From: a virus
Direction: 5' to 3' (one strand)
DNA length: 26,465 nucleotides
IMG/VR virus record: IMGVR_UViG_3300028829_000889
Location: 1-26,465 of that record
Shown here: piece after piece, positions 16,333 to 23,083 of the stretch
How the letters are laid out: the number at the start of each line of letters is the position of its first letter
Numbering within the stretch: position 1 is the first letter of the stretch
Position numbers and translations under genes: made by a program
The notes under the pieces: model-generated
What the model saw: only the letters and a program-made list of their open reading frames with translations
The model's database searches: none
Told to the model about the DNA's origin: nothing

Positions 16333-16664
16333 ACGGCCACCTTTATGAAATGCTCTGCATCTACAACAGCAAGAGGCTTTTTGTGGTTCATTTTTACAAT
16401 CAACAAAGGTTCTCCACCGGAGTCATGGCTAATTGCCTGTTCATAGTAATTGTATAGTGTAGTCATACGCTCGGCATTCTTACACTCTATGTCATAGGGA
16501 AATTGTGAATAGGCGGCAGTTGACATCTGTACGTCAACACCATTAACCCCCATAGGGGTAGACCTCACATCAAGGGACGTTACTTTTTTTAGAATACTGA
16601 GTAACTGTTCTGCTACCCAGTTTTGTAGCTTACGTCCCTTTGCTTTCGCTGACCTGACTGACAT
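16311..16664 (-). CDS. PD-(D/E)XK endonuclease, Holliday-junction-resolvase-like (117 aa)
   Basis: Core: RSAKAKGRKLQNWVAEQL (N-terminal helix with E), then VRSTPMGVNGVDVQMS with the metal-binding Asp, then FPYDIECKNAERM with the E-x-K pair, then an EQA helix and PLLIVKMNHKKPLAVV. This is the layout of small phage endonucleases of the resolvase kind, playing the part of T7 gp3 in resolving branched DNA and degrading host DNA. I take the ATG at 16664 because the conserved core starts there. In-frame extension to 16826 would give a lysine/serine-rich stretch that is the shadow of the upstream 73-aa gene. No strong ribosome binding site is seen, so the start is less certain (16688 is possible). 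Confidence 0.82.
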   Translation of the reverse strand: MSVRSAKAKGRKLQNWVAEQLLSILKKVTSLDVRSTPMGVNGVDVQMSTAAYSQFPYDIECKNAERMTTLYNYYEQAISHDSGGEPLLIVKMNHKKPLAVVDAEHFIKVAVCQKKTQ

Positions 16665-16851
16665 CCGTTTTTTCGGCACGGACTTCATTGATGTGCTTTG
16701 CGGAGAAGGCGCAGACTTGGCCTTCGCAGTAGAGCGTCGGGAAGGGGACGCCTTCTTTAAGCTCCGTGATGAAGTCGTAGGCTTCCGCTTCAGTTGTTTT
16801 AAAGATTTTTGCTGACGCAGTACCATCAGGTGTCCTGTACTGTATTGTCAT
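16630..16851 (-). CDS. Small protein of unknown function (73 aa)
   Basis: Begins MTIQYRTPDGTASAKIFKT and continues with AYDFITELKEGVPFPTLYCE. It looks like a compact beta-alpha fold and ends in a charged tail. The frame is open further upstream to 17097, but that part overlaps the exonuclease gene and looks like its shadow. The ATG at 16851 overlaps the exonuclease 3' end by 26 bases. The 3' end overlaps the endonuclease start by 35 bases. No good ribosome binding site is visible, so translation may depend on coupling. No family recognised. Confidence 0.65.
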   Translation of the reverse strand: MTIQYRTPDGTASAKIFKTTEAEAYDFITELKEGVPFPTLYCEGQVCAFSAKHINEVRAEKTDVSQVSESKGT

Positions 16852-17719
16852 GATTACGCCAGTAGTCTGTGATGTGGGTGTACCAGACGAACTTGGGGTT
16901 TTTGGATTTGCTTGGTAATTGCTTTCGGAACTCCAAGTTTTTCCAGCAATGTTTTTTGTAGTCGCACCATGTGCACTCAAACCCCAATACCCGATTTCCG
17001 GTTTCTTTCTTGTAGAAAGATTCTGGAGCATCAGAAAACTGTCGTTTAAACGGCTCAGTGGAGTGTGTTGCAGAAATGGATTTCTGTATTTTCTCATTTA
17101 CTTCTTCCTTCTCCGTAGTAGTATCGGGGGCTTCAGTAAAAGCAATTTCTCCAGTAGATTTATTTAAAGCAATCCATCCTTTGAAAGGCTTACCAGCGCC
17201 CATACCGTAGCCAATACCCTGTGCTACGTAACCAAATGAATCCTTGTCTTTAATTCTATTAAAGCCATCAGGCGTATTGAACTTGTGTTCAAAAGCAAAT
17301 GGCGATGCGGTTTTAATATCCCAAATACCATCGTCAAGTTCTACGTCATATTCACCATTGATAACTGTGTCACCAACTTGGTAAGATATTTTTGTGTGTT
17401 TGGATTTTATGTCGATGCCAGCCGCTTCCATCAATGTGAACATGGCAGCTTCCATCAAGTCTCCCATAATCATACGCATTTTAAAATCATATGATGGGGA
17501 TTCTGGTTGTACGCCACTAGCTTGCATCTGTAGCTGGCAGGATGGTTTTCCCACATTACTCATACGTAATGTGAAAGCTTTATCCCTAGGAGCGAACTGT
17601 TTCTCCATAGCATCACGTGCATATTGCGCAAACCTATCAAGGGTGTGGGAAGACATTTCTGCCTCCCCACGAGCCGCCTTTGAAAGGAATGAAAGAAGGC
17701 GGCTTTGATTTACATTCAT
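16826..17719 (-). CDS. RecB/Cas4-like exonuclease with probable iron-sulfur cluster (297 aa)
   Basis: PD-(D/E)XK residues: GDLME (E90), GEYDV (D125), WDIK (D134-x-K136) and the downstream helix YVAQGIGYG (Q167, Y171), the QxxxY motif of the RecB family. Cysteines C61 (SCQLQ) and C249, C252, C258 (CTWCDYKKHC) form the one-plus-three pattern that holds a 4Fe-4S cluster in Cas4 and AddB nucleases. By family this is an ssDNA/dsDNA exonuclease for recombination or host DNA breakdown, the likely counterpart of T7 gp6 in this phage group. The ATG overlaps the previous stop as ATGA. The cluster is inferred from cysteine spacing only. Confidence 0.87.
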   Translation of the reverse strand: MNVNQSRLLSFLSKAARGEAEMSSHTLDRFAQYARDAMEKQFAPRDKAFTLRMSNVGKPSCQLQMQASGVQPESPSYDFKMRMIMGDLMEAAMFTLMEAAGIDIKSKHTKISYQVGDTVINGEYDVELDDGIWDIKTASPFAFEHKFNTPDGFNRIKDKDSFGYVAQGIGYGMGAGKPFKGWIALNKSTGEIAFTEAPDTTTEKEEVNEKIQKSISATHSTEPFKRQFSDAPESFYKKETGNRVLGFECTWCDYKKHCWKNLEFRKQLPSKSKNPKFVWYTHITDYWRNHDNTVQDT

Positions 17720-18573
17720 GATGCCATTGACTCCGGTATGTCATCATTAAGCACATCATCCATTGTAACAGTAGTGGCTTCTGCGTCAATTATATTTCCA
17801 GAAGAACGCAATGCAGAATCGTAATCCTTCATAACATCCTTGTTTTCAGTTTCAATATAAGAATTGAAATCTGCCAACAAATTCTGGTCATCCTCACCAA
17901 AGTCTAGGGGACCATTAGGTGATGAGAATGTCCCAACATAATAAATAACAGAGCCGTTCTTTTCCTTCTTCAAGGAAACAACCATGTCATAATAAATGAA
18001 TGGCTTACGTTGGGCAGTCAATGCATCCAAGGGTACAGAGATAGGCATGAAGTTGGCACCACGTGCTTTCCAAATTATAGGCATATTCGCAACTTCGCGT
18101 TTTTCACCTTTGGCATTAACTGCATCATTGAATGTAACTTTACCAAAAAGCATACGATAACATTTGATATCCTTCTGCTTAGTAGCTTGTTCTACGGTTA
18201 GGTTATCACGCTTCGCAGATGGCACAGAACCACAACGCATAGTTCCAGTTGAATCATGGACTTCAGTTTGTGGATACAAGTTGTTTGCCATAATTGACTT
18301 CCCTACGAACTCACCTTCGGTTTGGTCATAGTGAATATACTGATAACGCTGCATAAACAATTGAAACTTAATTGTTTTAGCATATACATTTTCGCCATCC
18401 ACATTAATTGTGAATGTGCCAGATGGTAATGCGTTGCCATCATCATCTTCAAAGTCACGGTTAATCTTCAACACCTTTAATGTTGAGGTGGCTTTCGATG
18501 GCATTTCTTGACCAGTTAACTGGGCAATTTGTTCGTAAGATAGATTATTATTAATAGTAGGTAATGTAGTCAT
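17716..18573 (-). CDS. Replication-operon protein with acidic tail, possible ssDNA-binding protein (285 aa)
   Basis: AAGGAAGGG lies close before the ATG at 18573; the in-frame extension to 18636 overlaps the polymerase end and is not needed. The protein is beta-rich in the middle (GTFTINVDGENVYAKTIKF; FIYYDMVVSLKKEKNGSVIY) with several aromatic residues, and ends in a long acidic, flexible-looking tail (TVTMDDVLNDDIPES). A beta-rich body with an acidic tail next to polymerase and exonuclease genes is what phage ssDNA-binding proteins (T7 gp2.5) look like. I see no decisive motif, so SSB is a suggestion from composition and context. Confidence 0.8.
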   Translation of the reverse strand: MTTLPTINNNLSYEQIAQLTGQEMPSKATSTLKVLKINRDFEDDDGNALPSGTFTINVDGENVYAKTIKFQLFMQRYQYIHYDQTEGEFVGKSIMANNLYPQTEVHDSTGTMRCGSVPSAKRDNLTVEQATKQKDIKCYRMLFGKVTFNDAVNAKGEKREVANMPIIWKARGANFMPISVPLDALTAQRKPFIYYDMVVSLKKEKNGSVIYYVGTFSSPNGPLDFGEDDQNLLADFNSYIETENKDVMKDYDSALRSSGNIIDAEATTVTMDDVLNDDIPESMAS

Positions 18574-18607
18574 TTTTGACCCTTCCTTTAGTTGAATAGA
18601 GGTTTTA

Positions 18608-20728
18608 TCACATAGCTTGTTGGTAGTCAAGCGCAAAAGTATCCATGTCGAGCCAATTTTTTCCTACCTCGACATCGACTTCAAGTGGCACCACCCACTT
18701 GACATTGTAAAGTTCTTCAAAAGCCTTAGTCACACCAGTCATTGCGTCATATGTAATCCTAGCAACCAATGCCTCCTCACCAGGATACACGTCCAAAACT
18801 ATAGAGTCGTGGACCGTATTGATGACAATAGACTTACAGCTATTATCTCTAAGTGCACGGTGCAACGAAAGCATCGCCAACGGCACCAAGCAACCACCCG
18901 CCATACCTTGTACAGGGTAGTTCTTGATGGAGGGCGCTCCCGATGCAGCACCTGAAGAAAGGCGTCTAGCATCTGGAAAAGCAAATTGCTGACCAGTGAG
19001 CAAAGTAACACTATTGTGTGAAATAGCCTCAGTCTGCAAATCTTGATGCCATTTAGCAAGCTTTGGGTATTTCTCTGTAAACGCTTGGTAGTAAGCCATC
19101 TCGCTTGGTGTGCCGGTAGACCCTCCATAGAGAGGTTTGAACGTGTGCGCTTTGGCGTCTGTTCTTTCATCCTTGGTAACTTCAGCTTCTGGCTTATTAA
19201 AGATAACTGACGCAGTATACTTGTGAACATCAACACCATCTAAAATATCCTTTATCATAGCATCATCACCGCTCATCTGCGCGGCAACACGGAACTCTAG
19301 CTGACTGTAATCAGCCTGTAAAATTGTACCGTTGTCAAACCTAGATATAACAACACGGCGCACTGGGAACGTGTTACCCCGTGGCTGGTTCTGAAAGTTA
19401 GGGTCAGATGAAGACAGGCGAGTGGTACGAGTAATACACTGGTTAAACTTGGGGTGTAGGATGCCGTTAGGCTTCACGTTACGGGCTATACCACCCACAA
19501 AGCTAGAAAGATACACCTCGACTGCGTTGAGCCGTACAGCGGCCTTTAAGAAGGTTTCTGCACTTTCGTTACCCTTGTGAACAGCGGCCTTTAACAGGCG
19601 AAGCAAAGTGGTTTTATCTGTAGAAAAACCGCTGGCAGATACATCCAGCACACCTTGTGGATTCATTGTGAGTCCACCGATTTTAGGTAGTGGCTCCTGT
19701 ATGTATCCTTCTCCAGCACAAGTTCTACACTTAGTGGGTTTCTTCCATAGCTCGCCATTAACCTTAGTTTTCCAGAACTCTCCCTTACCTAAGCATTGGC
19801 GGCAATGCACAGCACGTGTTTTATATATTCTGGTAGTCATTTTTTTGACAGTGGCAGCAAACTGTGCAGTGCTCATCTGTGGACGATGCAGGGGCTTGCC
19901 CTTATCGTTCAGTCCAATATTAAATATCTCCGCCCATTTCTTTTTGTCGGTGATACGGCGTGAATAGATAAGTTCACTCATCTGTGCCGGTGATGCAAAG
20001 TTGACAGGGCGGTCGCCCATAACCTCATGGCACACATCCTCAAGCTTTATCTGTAGCTCAGAGCGTTCAATCTGGTAGTCAGAGCGAACCTTGTGAAGTT
20101 CTGTGAAGTCAATCTTGATTCCATTCTGTTCTAGCGTAGCCAACACAGGCAGGAAGTTGTTCATAAGCTTCAGGTGTTTACGAAGCGGTGCATTTCTGTC
20201 CTCAGAGTATAGCTTACGTTGTGCATAAAATAGCTCACGTGTGGACACAACATCAGCGATGCCGTATTCCTCAACAATATCCTTTGGCATCTTGTCAAAG
20301 CCTATACCACTACGGATGTACTCCTCAATCAAGTCGCCCTTCTTTAAGGATACCTTGCGTCTGGTACAGCTATCTGCCAAGCTTACGCCCCAGTTCTGGC
20401 AGCGCAATAGCAGATATTCACCAATCATGGTGTCATACACATCACCGTCATACTGAAAGCCAGACTCCCATAGCCACACCAAATCAAACTTAATGTTGTG
20501 GCCGATAAGCAGGGTAGTCTTATCTAAAGCATTCTGTACATCATTGTGAACTTCACGTGTGTCAATGGTTTCTGTGTCATGGTGAAACCAACGGAACACC
20601 GGCTCAGCATCCTCAATGGCATACTGTACGGATACAAGCTTGTTGTCCTTGTGAAACGGTGAAGGGTCGGTACGTTTAGTCTCAGGGTTCTTTTGAAACA
20701 TTGTTTCAACATCAAGTGTAGTAATCAT
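18608..20728 (-). CDS. polA: Family A DNA polymerase with DnaJ-type zinc finger insert
   Basis: Exonuclease domain: Exo I LDVET (D6, E8), Exo II GHNIKFD (N78, D82), Exo III YGIAD (Y155, D159). Residues 309-341 hold CRQCLGKGEF and CRTCAGEGY, a DnaJ-like zinc finger. Polymerase motif A is ILQADYSQLEFR (D473), motif B is R522-K526-F530-Y534 and motif C is VHDS (H640, D641). The residue equivalent to E. coli Pol I 762 is Phe (F530). This domain order is, to my knowledge, the mark of HMO-2011-type marine phages. It replicates phage DNA with the primase and helicase upstream. GAGGTG stands 4 bases before the ATG. The start overlaps the previous stop as ATGA. Confidence 0.95.
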   Translation of the reverse strand: MITTLDVETMFQKNPETKRTDPSPFHKDNKLVSVQYAIEDAEPVFRWFHHDTETIDTREVHNDVQNALDKTTLLIGHNIKFDLVWLWESGFQYDGDVYDTMIGEYLLLRCQNWGVSLADSCTRRKVSLKKGDLIEEYIRSGIGFDKMPKDIVEEYGIADVVSTRELFYAQRKLYSEDRNAPLRKHLKLMNNFLPVLATLEQNGIKIDFTELHKVRSDYQIERSELQIKLEDVCHEVMGDRPVNFASPAQMSELIYSRRITDKKKWAEIFNIGLNDKGKPLHRPQMSTAQFAATVKKMTTRIYKTRAVHCRQCLGKGEFWKTKVNGELWKKPTKCRTCAGEGYIQEPLPKIGGLTMNPQGVLDVSASGFSTDKTTLLRLLKAAVHKGNESAETFLKAAVRLNAVEVYLSSFVGGIARNVKPNGILHPKFNQCITRTTRLSSSDPNFQNQPRGNTFPVRRVVISRFDNGTILQADYSQLEFRVAAQMSGDDAMIKDILDGVDVHKYTASVIFNKPEAEVTKDERTDAKAHTFKPLYGGSTGTPSEMAYYQAFTEKYPKLAKWHQDLQTEAISHNSVTLLTGQQFAFPDARRLSSGAASGAPSIKNYPVQGMAGGCLVPLAMLSLHRALRDNSCKSIVINTVHDSIVLDVYPGEEALVARITYDAMTGVTKAFEELYNVKWVVPLEVDVEVGKNWLDMDTFALDYQQAM

Positions 20729-21057
20729 TTTTCACCTCGCAATACATAATTGTTTACAAAATGTGAAATATCATCTTTGTGCATGTACCATTTGCTACGG
20801 CCTTTTGCACGCCATTTATTTGATATTAAGCTTACTACAAATCTGTCATTGATAATTACAAGACCGGAGTTGTAATCTTCTATAGTCACATCATGCTCCA
20901 GTAACCTGATTAACTTTTCTATGCGGGCTACTTCTCTGCTTGGTGCATTACTATACTGTGACTTATTGTAATTAGCTATTTCTAAGCTTTCGGAAGCTCT
21001 TTTATTCTTCTTTAAGTCAAGAAGCAGGGCAGGTAAATCATCCTTTGTATACATCAT
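20725..21057 (-). CDS. Small protein of unknown function between helicase and polymerase (110 aa)
   Basis: Starts with overlapping ATGATG at the helicase stop codon and ends overlapping the polymerase ATG. The first half is helical and lysine-rich (LLLDLKKNKRASESLEIAN; REVARIEKLIRLLEHDV). The second half is a beta segment (GLVIINDRFVVSLISNKWR) followed by KWYMHKDDISHFVNNYV. Its position between the two core replication enzymes suggests a replication role, but I recognise no family. Confidence 0.75.
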   Translation of the reverse strand: MMYTKDDLPALLLDLKKNKRASESLEIANYNKSQYSNAPSREVARIEKLIRLLEHDVTIEDYNSGLVIINDRFVVSLISNKWRAKGRSKWYMHKDDISHFVNNYVLRGEK

Positions 21058-21293
21058 GCTGTGTACCTACTCGTATCTGTGTCTAGGTTGCATACTATAT
21101 TACCATGGAATCCGGTCAACTTGTTTTTAGATATTGTGAGATAGCGCTGTCTTTCATTATCAGAAACGTCTTGTTTGCCAATGCCAATAATCAAATCAGC
21201 TTCAGCAGCTTTACCGGTCTTACTATTCTCCATCATTGCATACGTAACTTTAGTTCTACTCTCTGCATCCGCTGAGGCTTGGCTTATGCCCAC
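21054..21293 (-). CDS. DnaB-like helicase, C-terminal part in a separate frame
   Basis: This frame begins GISQASADAES (RecA-fold motif H3 with its glutamine), then AMMENSKTGKAAEADLIIG and RYLTISKNKLTG, the expected continuation of a hexameric phage helicase. It is +1 relative to the frame holding the Walker motifs. In this frame a TGA lies 12 bases before the possible GTG at 21293, and no good ribosome binding site is seen, so independent initiation looks unlikely. The join with the preceding part seems about ten residues short: the beta strand that should precede GISQ is missing. It could be made by frameshifting, or the gene is broken. The part stops at an ATGA overlap with the next gene. 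Confidence 0.7.
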   Translation of the reverse strand: MGISQASADAESRTKVTYAMMENSKTGKAAEADLIIGIGKQDVSDNERQRYLTISKNKLTGFHGNIVCNLDTDTSRYTA

Positions 21294-21831
21294 GGAACTT
21301 CAGGTATATCTGTCTTAGCTTCTCATCGGTACGGGCGAATGAACCCAGCACATCCAGCTTATCCAGTTGGTCAATGATGATGATGTCAGGCTTATGACGT
21401 TCACAGTGCTTGTTTAACCACTCAATACTGGCATCCACCTTATCAAACATGTTTAGGTTGGCGCCAATCTCTGTGAACTTTTCTTTTGCTAGTGAACGGC
21501 TATTGTATAGTTGTGCGCTATTAAACCCAGTGTACGCCGATATTGCACGTTTCATCGTACGAATAGCCGGCTCTTCATTAGTAATGATGTGGACGTTTGC
21601 GCCTTGTGCACAAAAACCATTTGGTGCAGCGGCTAACGATATATAAAAAGCTGTTTTACCTAATTCTGGCCTAGCAAATGCAATCATAAATTCACCACCA
21701 CGCCCACCACGGACAACTTTAGCTAGGGATGGGATGTTAAACTCCCAACAGTTGGCGTTCTTTTCAAACTCTAGTAGCTCATCCAAGTCAGTGGTGACTG
21801 GTTGTAGTTCATCATCAGGTATGGATTTCAT
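21256..21831 (-). CDS. DnaB-like helicase, Walker A/B part in a separate frame
   Basis: Holds the ATPase core: Walker A FARPELGKTAF (residues 52-62), the catalytic glutamate region NEE (85-87), and Walker B DIIIIDQLDKLD (D154). This matches the RecA-like motor of DnaB/T7 gp4-type replicative helicases that unwind DNA ahead of the polymerase. After LRQIYLKFR the frame runs 11 unrelated residues to a TAG, while the true continuation is in the +1 frame. The ATG at 21831 is a possible start but has no well-spaced ribosome binding site, and the N-terminal domain precedes it in yet another frame. As a stand-alone product it would lack motifs H3 and H4. Confidence 0.75.
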   Translation of the reverse strand: MKSIPDDELQPVTTDLDELLEFEKNANCWEFNIPSLAKVVRGGRGGEFMIAFARPELGKTAFYISLAAAPNGFCAQGANVHIITNEEPAIRTMKRAISAYTGFNSAQLYNSRSLAKEKFTEIGANLNMFDKVDASIEWLNKHCERHKPDIIIIDQLDKLDVLGSFARTDEKLRQIYLKFRGHKPSLSGCRE

Positions 21832-22204
21832 GTATTTTATCAGGATTGCCCTCCATCATGGCTAGTCCCATGTCAGCAATCTGCCTACCAATTTCTTGTT
21901 GCCACATGCTTTTGAGCACATCAGCTGCCACATCATCACCAATAGGTGGGTAGGCTTTTAGGTCATCAATAATCTCAGCAATCAGTTCGCGCTTAGCACG
22001 AGTAGCTGTAGGATTGTGAACCCGAAAGAGTTCACGTAATTCGTTAGCGGTTAAATCACGCTCATACTTTTCATGCCCGACAACAATTGTATCGTACAAG
22101 TCAGACAGTTCAGTTGGAAACATTGAACGCAATACGCGTGTTCTGTTTGTATCGTAAAACTCTTTACCAAGTAGGAGCTTTATCAGTTGTTGTTCTGTAG
22201 TAAT
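21815..22204 (-). CDS. DnaB-like helicase, N-terminal domain in a separate frame
   Basis: The frame is open from 22207 and reads ITTEQQLIKLLLGKEFYDTN, then RTRVLRSMFPTELSDLY, then DLTANELRELFRVHN and a helical region, as expected for the N-terminal domain of this helicase group. It has no ATG before an internal methionine. The first TTG is at 22132, leaving 24 helicase-like codons upstream of it. I set the start at an ATT (22204) because AGGAG stands exactly 8 bases before it. ATT is a rare but real bacterial start codon (infC). The alternative is -1 slippage from the primase frame. The frame ends in TGA at 21815, and the ATPase part resumes in the +1 frame. Confidence 0.6.
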   Translation of the reverse strand: MTTEQQLIKLLLGKEFYDTNRTRVLRSMFPTELSDLYDTIVVGHEKYERDLTANELRELFRVHNPTATRAKRELIAEIIDDLKAYPPIGDDVAADVLKSMWQQEIGRQIADMGLAMMEGNPDKIHEIHT

Positions 22205-22953
22205 TTTTTAATCTCCTGCGCATCATAATATTTCAGGTCATCATCTATTCTTATTATTGTTGTTGACACAAAGTACGATAGGTATTTTTGTAAGTCAAGT
22301 GCCTTACGAGTGGCGTCAGGGTCTAGGCACACAAATACGTGTTCATATTTACGTAGCTGTGTCAAGTCTGCATCTTTCATATTTGTTCCTAATAGCGCAA
22401 CGCCAGTAGCAACAGGGGATATGGCACAGGCAGATGCAGAATCTTCAACAAGCACAGCTGTATCATGTTCACCTGCTGTGAATAGTTTTTGTGATTTACC
22501 ATACCGATACCACTTTGGTATTGTTTTAGGCTTTAGGCTTCTGCCAATAGCATCGTACGTAATGCCGTTTTCTTTTACAAGAAACACAACCCTATCTTGC
22601 TTTGGGTCATACAGAATCCTGGCTCTTCCGTTTTCAAAAGCATCAATACAGTTATTTCGTTTTAGGTAATTTAAAGCACGGACATTATCTGTAAAAGGTG
22701 TGAACCATTCGGGAACTGTAAATTTTTCCGCGTCATGATAGAAAGTGATAGTATCGCGGATTTTTGACGCGATTTCTGTTTTTGAGCGTTCCATTTGCTC
22801 TGAGCCTTTTGTTTTACAGCTTGCTTTGTAGCAATTCCACAACAGCTTGCCATGTATTTTTGAAATGGTGAAGGTTCTACTTGCACAGGAGGGGCAAGCT
22901 ATACGTACAGAATTTCCTTCTGTCGGTGCATTCTTTAGAATGTAGCTTTTCAT
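22183..22953 (-). CDS. DNA primase (zinc ribbon plus Toprim), separate from helicase
   Basis: N-terminal zinc ribbon: C20-P-S-C23 and C41-x4-C46. Toprim: VLVEDSASACAI (E170) and VFVCLDPDA (D211, D213), the metal-binding residues of T7 gp4-type and DnaG-type primases. It makes RNA primers for lagging-strand synthesis. At 256 aa it equals the primase half of T7 gp4; the helicase half follows directly and overlaps it by about 22 bases. It is the first gene after a sigma70-like promoter and so heads the replication operon. Its 3' end contains a run of six A followed by TT, of interest for frameshifting into the helicase frame. Confidence 0.9.
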   Translation of the reverse strand: MKSYILKNAPTEGNSVRIACPSCASRTFTISKIHGKLLWNCYKASCKTKGSEQMERSKTEIASKIRDTITFYHDAEKFTVPEWFTPFTDNVRALNYLKRNNCIDAFENGRARILYDPKQDRVVFLVKENGITYDAIGRSLKPKTIPKWYRYGKSQKLFTAGEHDTAVLVEDSASACAISPVATGVALLGTNMKDADLTQLRKYEHVFVCLDPDATRKALDLQKYLSYFVSTTIIRIDDDLKYYDAQEIKKLLQNNN

Positions 22954-22998
22954 AGCTTCGGTGTTCCCTATATAGTGTATCTCGGCGGGGAGTTAGCC

Positions 22999-23027
22999 CT
23001 TTTACCATATAGAAAAATATACGTCAA
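22999..23027 (-). promoter_or_regulatory. Sigma70-like promoter of the replication operon
   Basis: On the - strand TTGACG (23022-23027, 5 of 6 bases of the -35 consensus) is followed after exactly 17 bases by TAAAAG (22999-23004, 4 of 6 of the -10 consensus). The spacer is A/T-rich. It stands between the terminator of the upstream operon and the primase gene, leaving a leader of about 40 bases. This implies use of the host RNA polymerase. No start site evidence exists beyond the sequence. Confidence 0.55.
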
Positions 23028-23030
23028 TAG

Positions 23031-23070
23031 AAAAAAAAATAAAAAAAAGCCCCCCACCGAAGTGAGGGGC
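23031..23070 (-). terminator. Rho-independent terminator with UUCG loop after the peptidase gene
   Basis: On the - strand GCCCCTCAC-TTCG-GTGGGGGGC (23049-23070) forms a 9-base-pair stem with one T-G wobble and a very stable UUCG tetraloop, followed by T8-A-T9. The stem begins 13 bases after the stop codon of the 474-aa peptidase gene. It separates the upstream operon (612-aa and 474-aa genes) from the replication operon. Confidence 0.92.
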
Positions 23071-23083
23071 AGTTGCGCTGAGA

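Noticed and set aside
16665-16826. In-frame extension of the endonuclease to 171 aa
   Set aside because: The added residues are K/S/R-rich low-complexity sequence overlapping the 73-aa gene; the nuclease core starts at the ATG at 16664.
16852-17097. In-frame extension of the 73-aa protein to 155 aa
   Set aside because: The added part lies wholly inside the conserved exonuclease C-terminus, including its cysteine cluster, and looks like its out-of-frame shadow.
18574-18636. Upstream start for the 285-aa acidic-tail protein
   Set aside because: The AAGGAAGGG site points to the ATG at 18573, and the extension would run into the polymerase gene.
22960-22985. CACTATATAGGGA before the primase, resembling the core of a T7 RNA polymerase promoter
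   Set aside because: It has two extra bases inside the TATA part relative to the T7 consensus, no second copy was seen, and no phage RNA polymerase gene is in the window.
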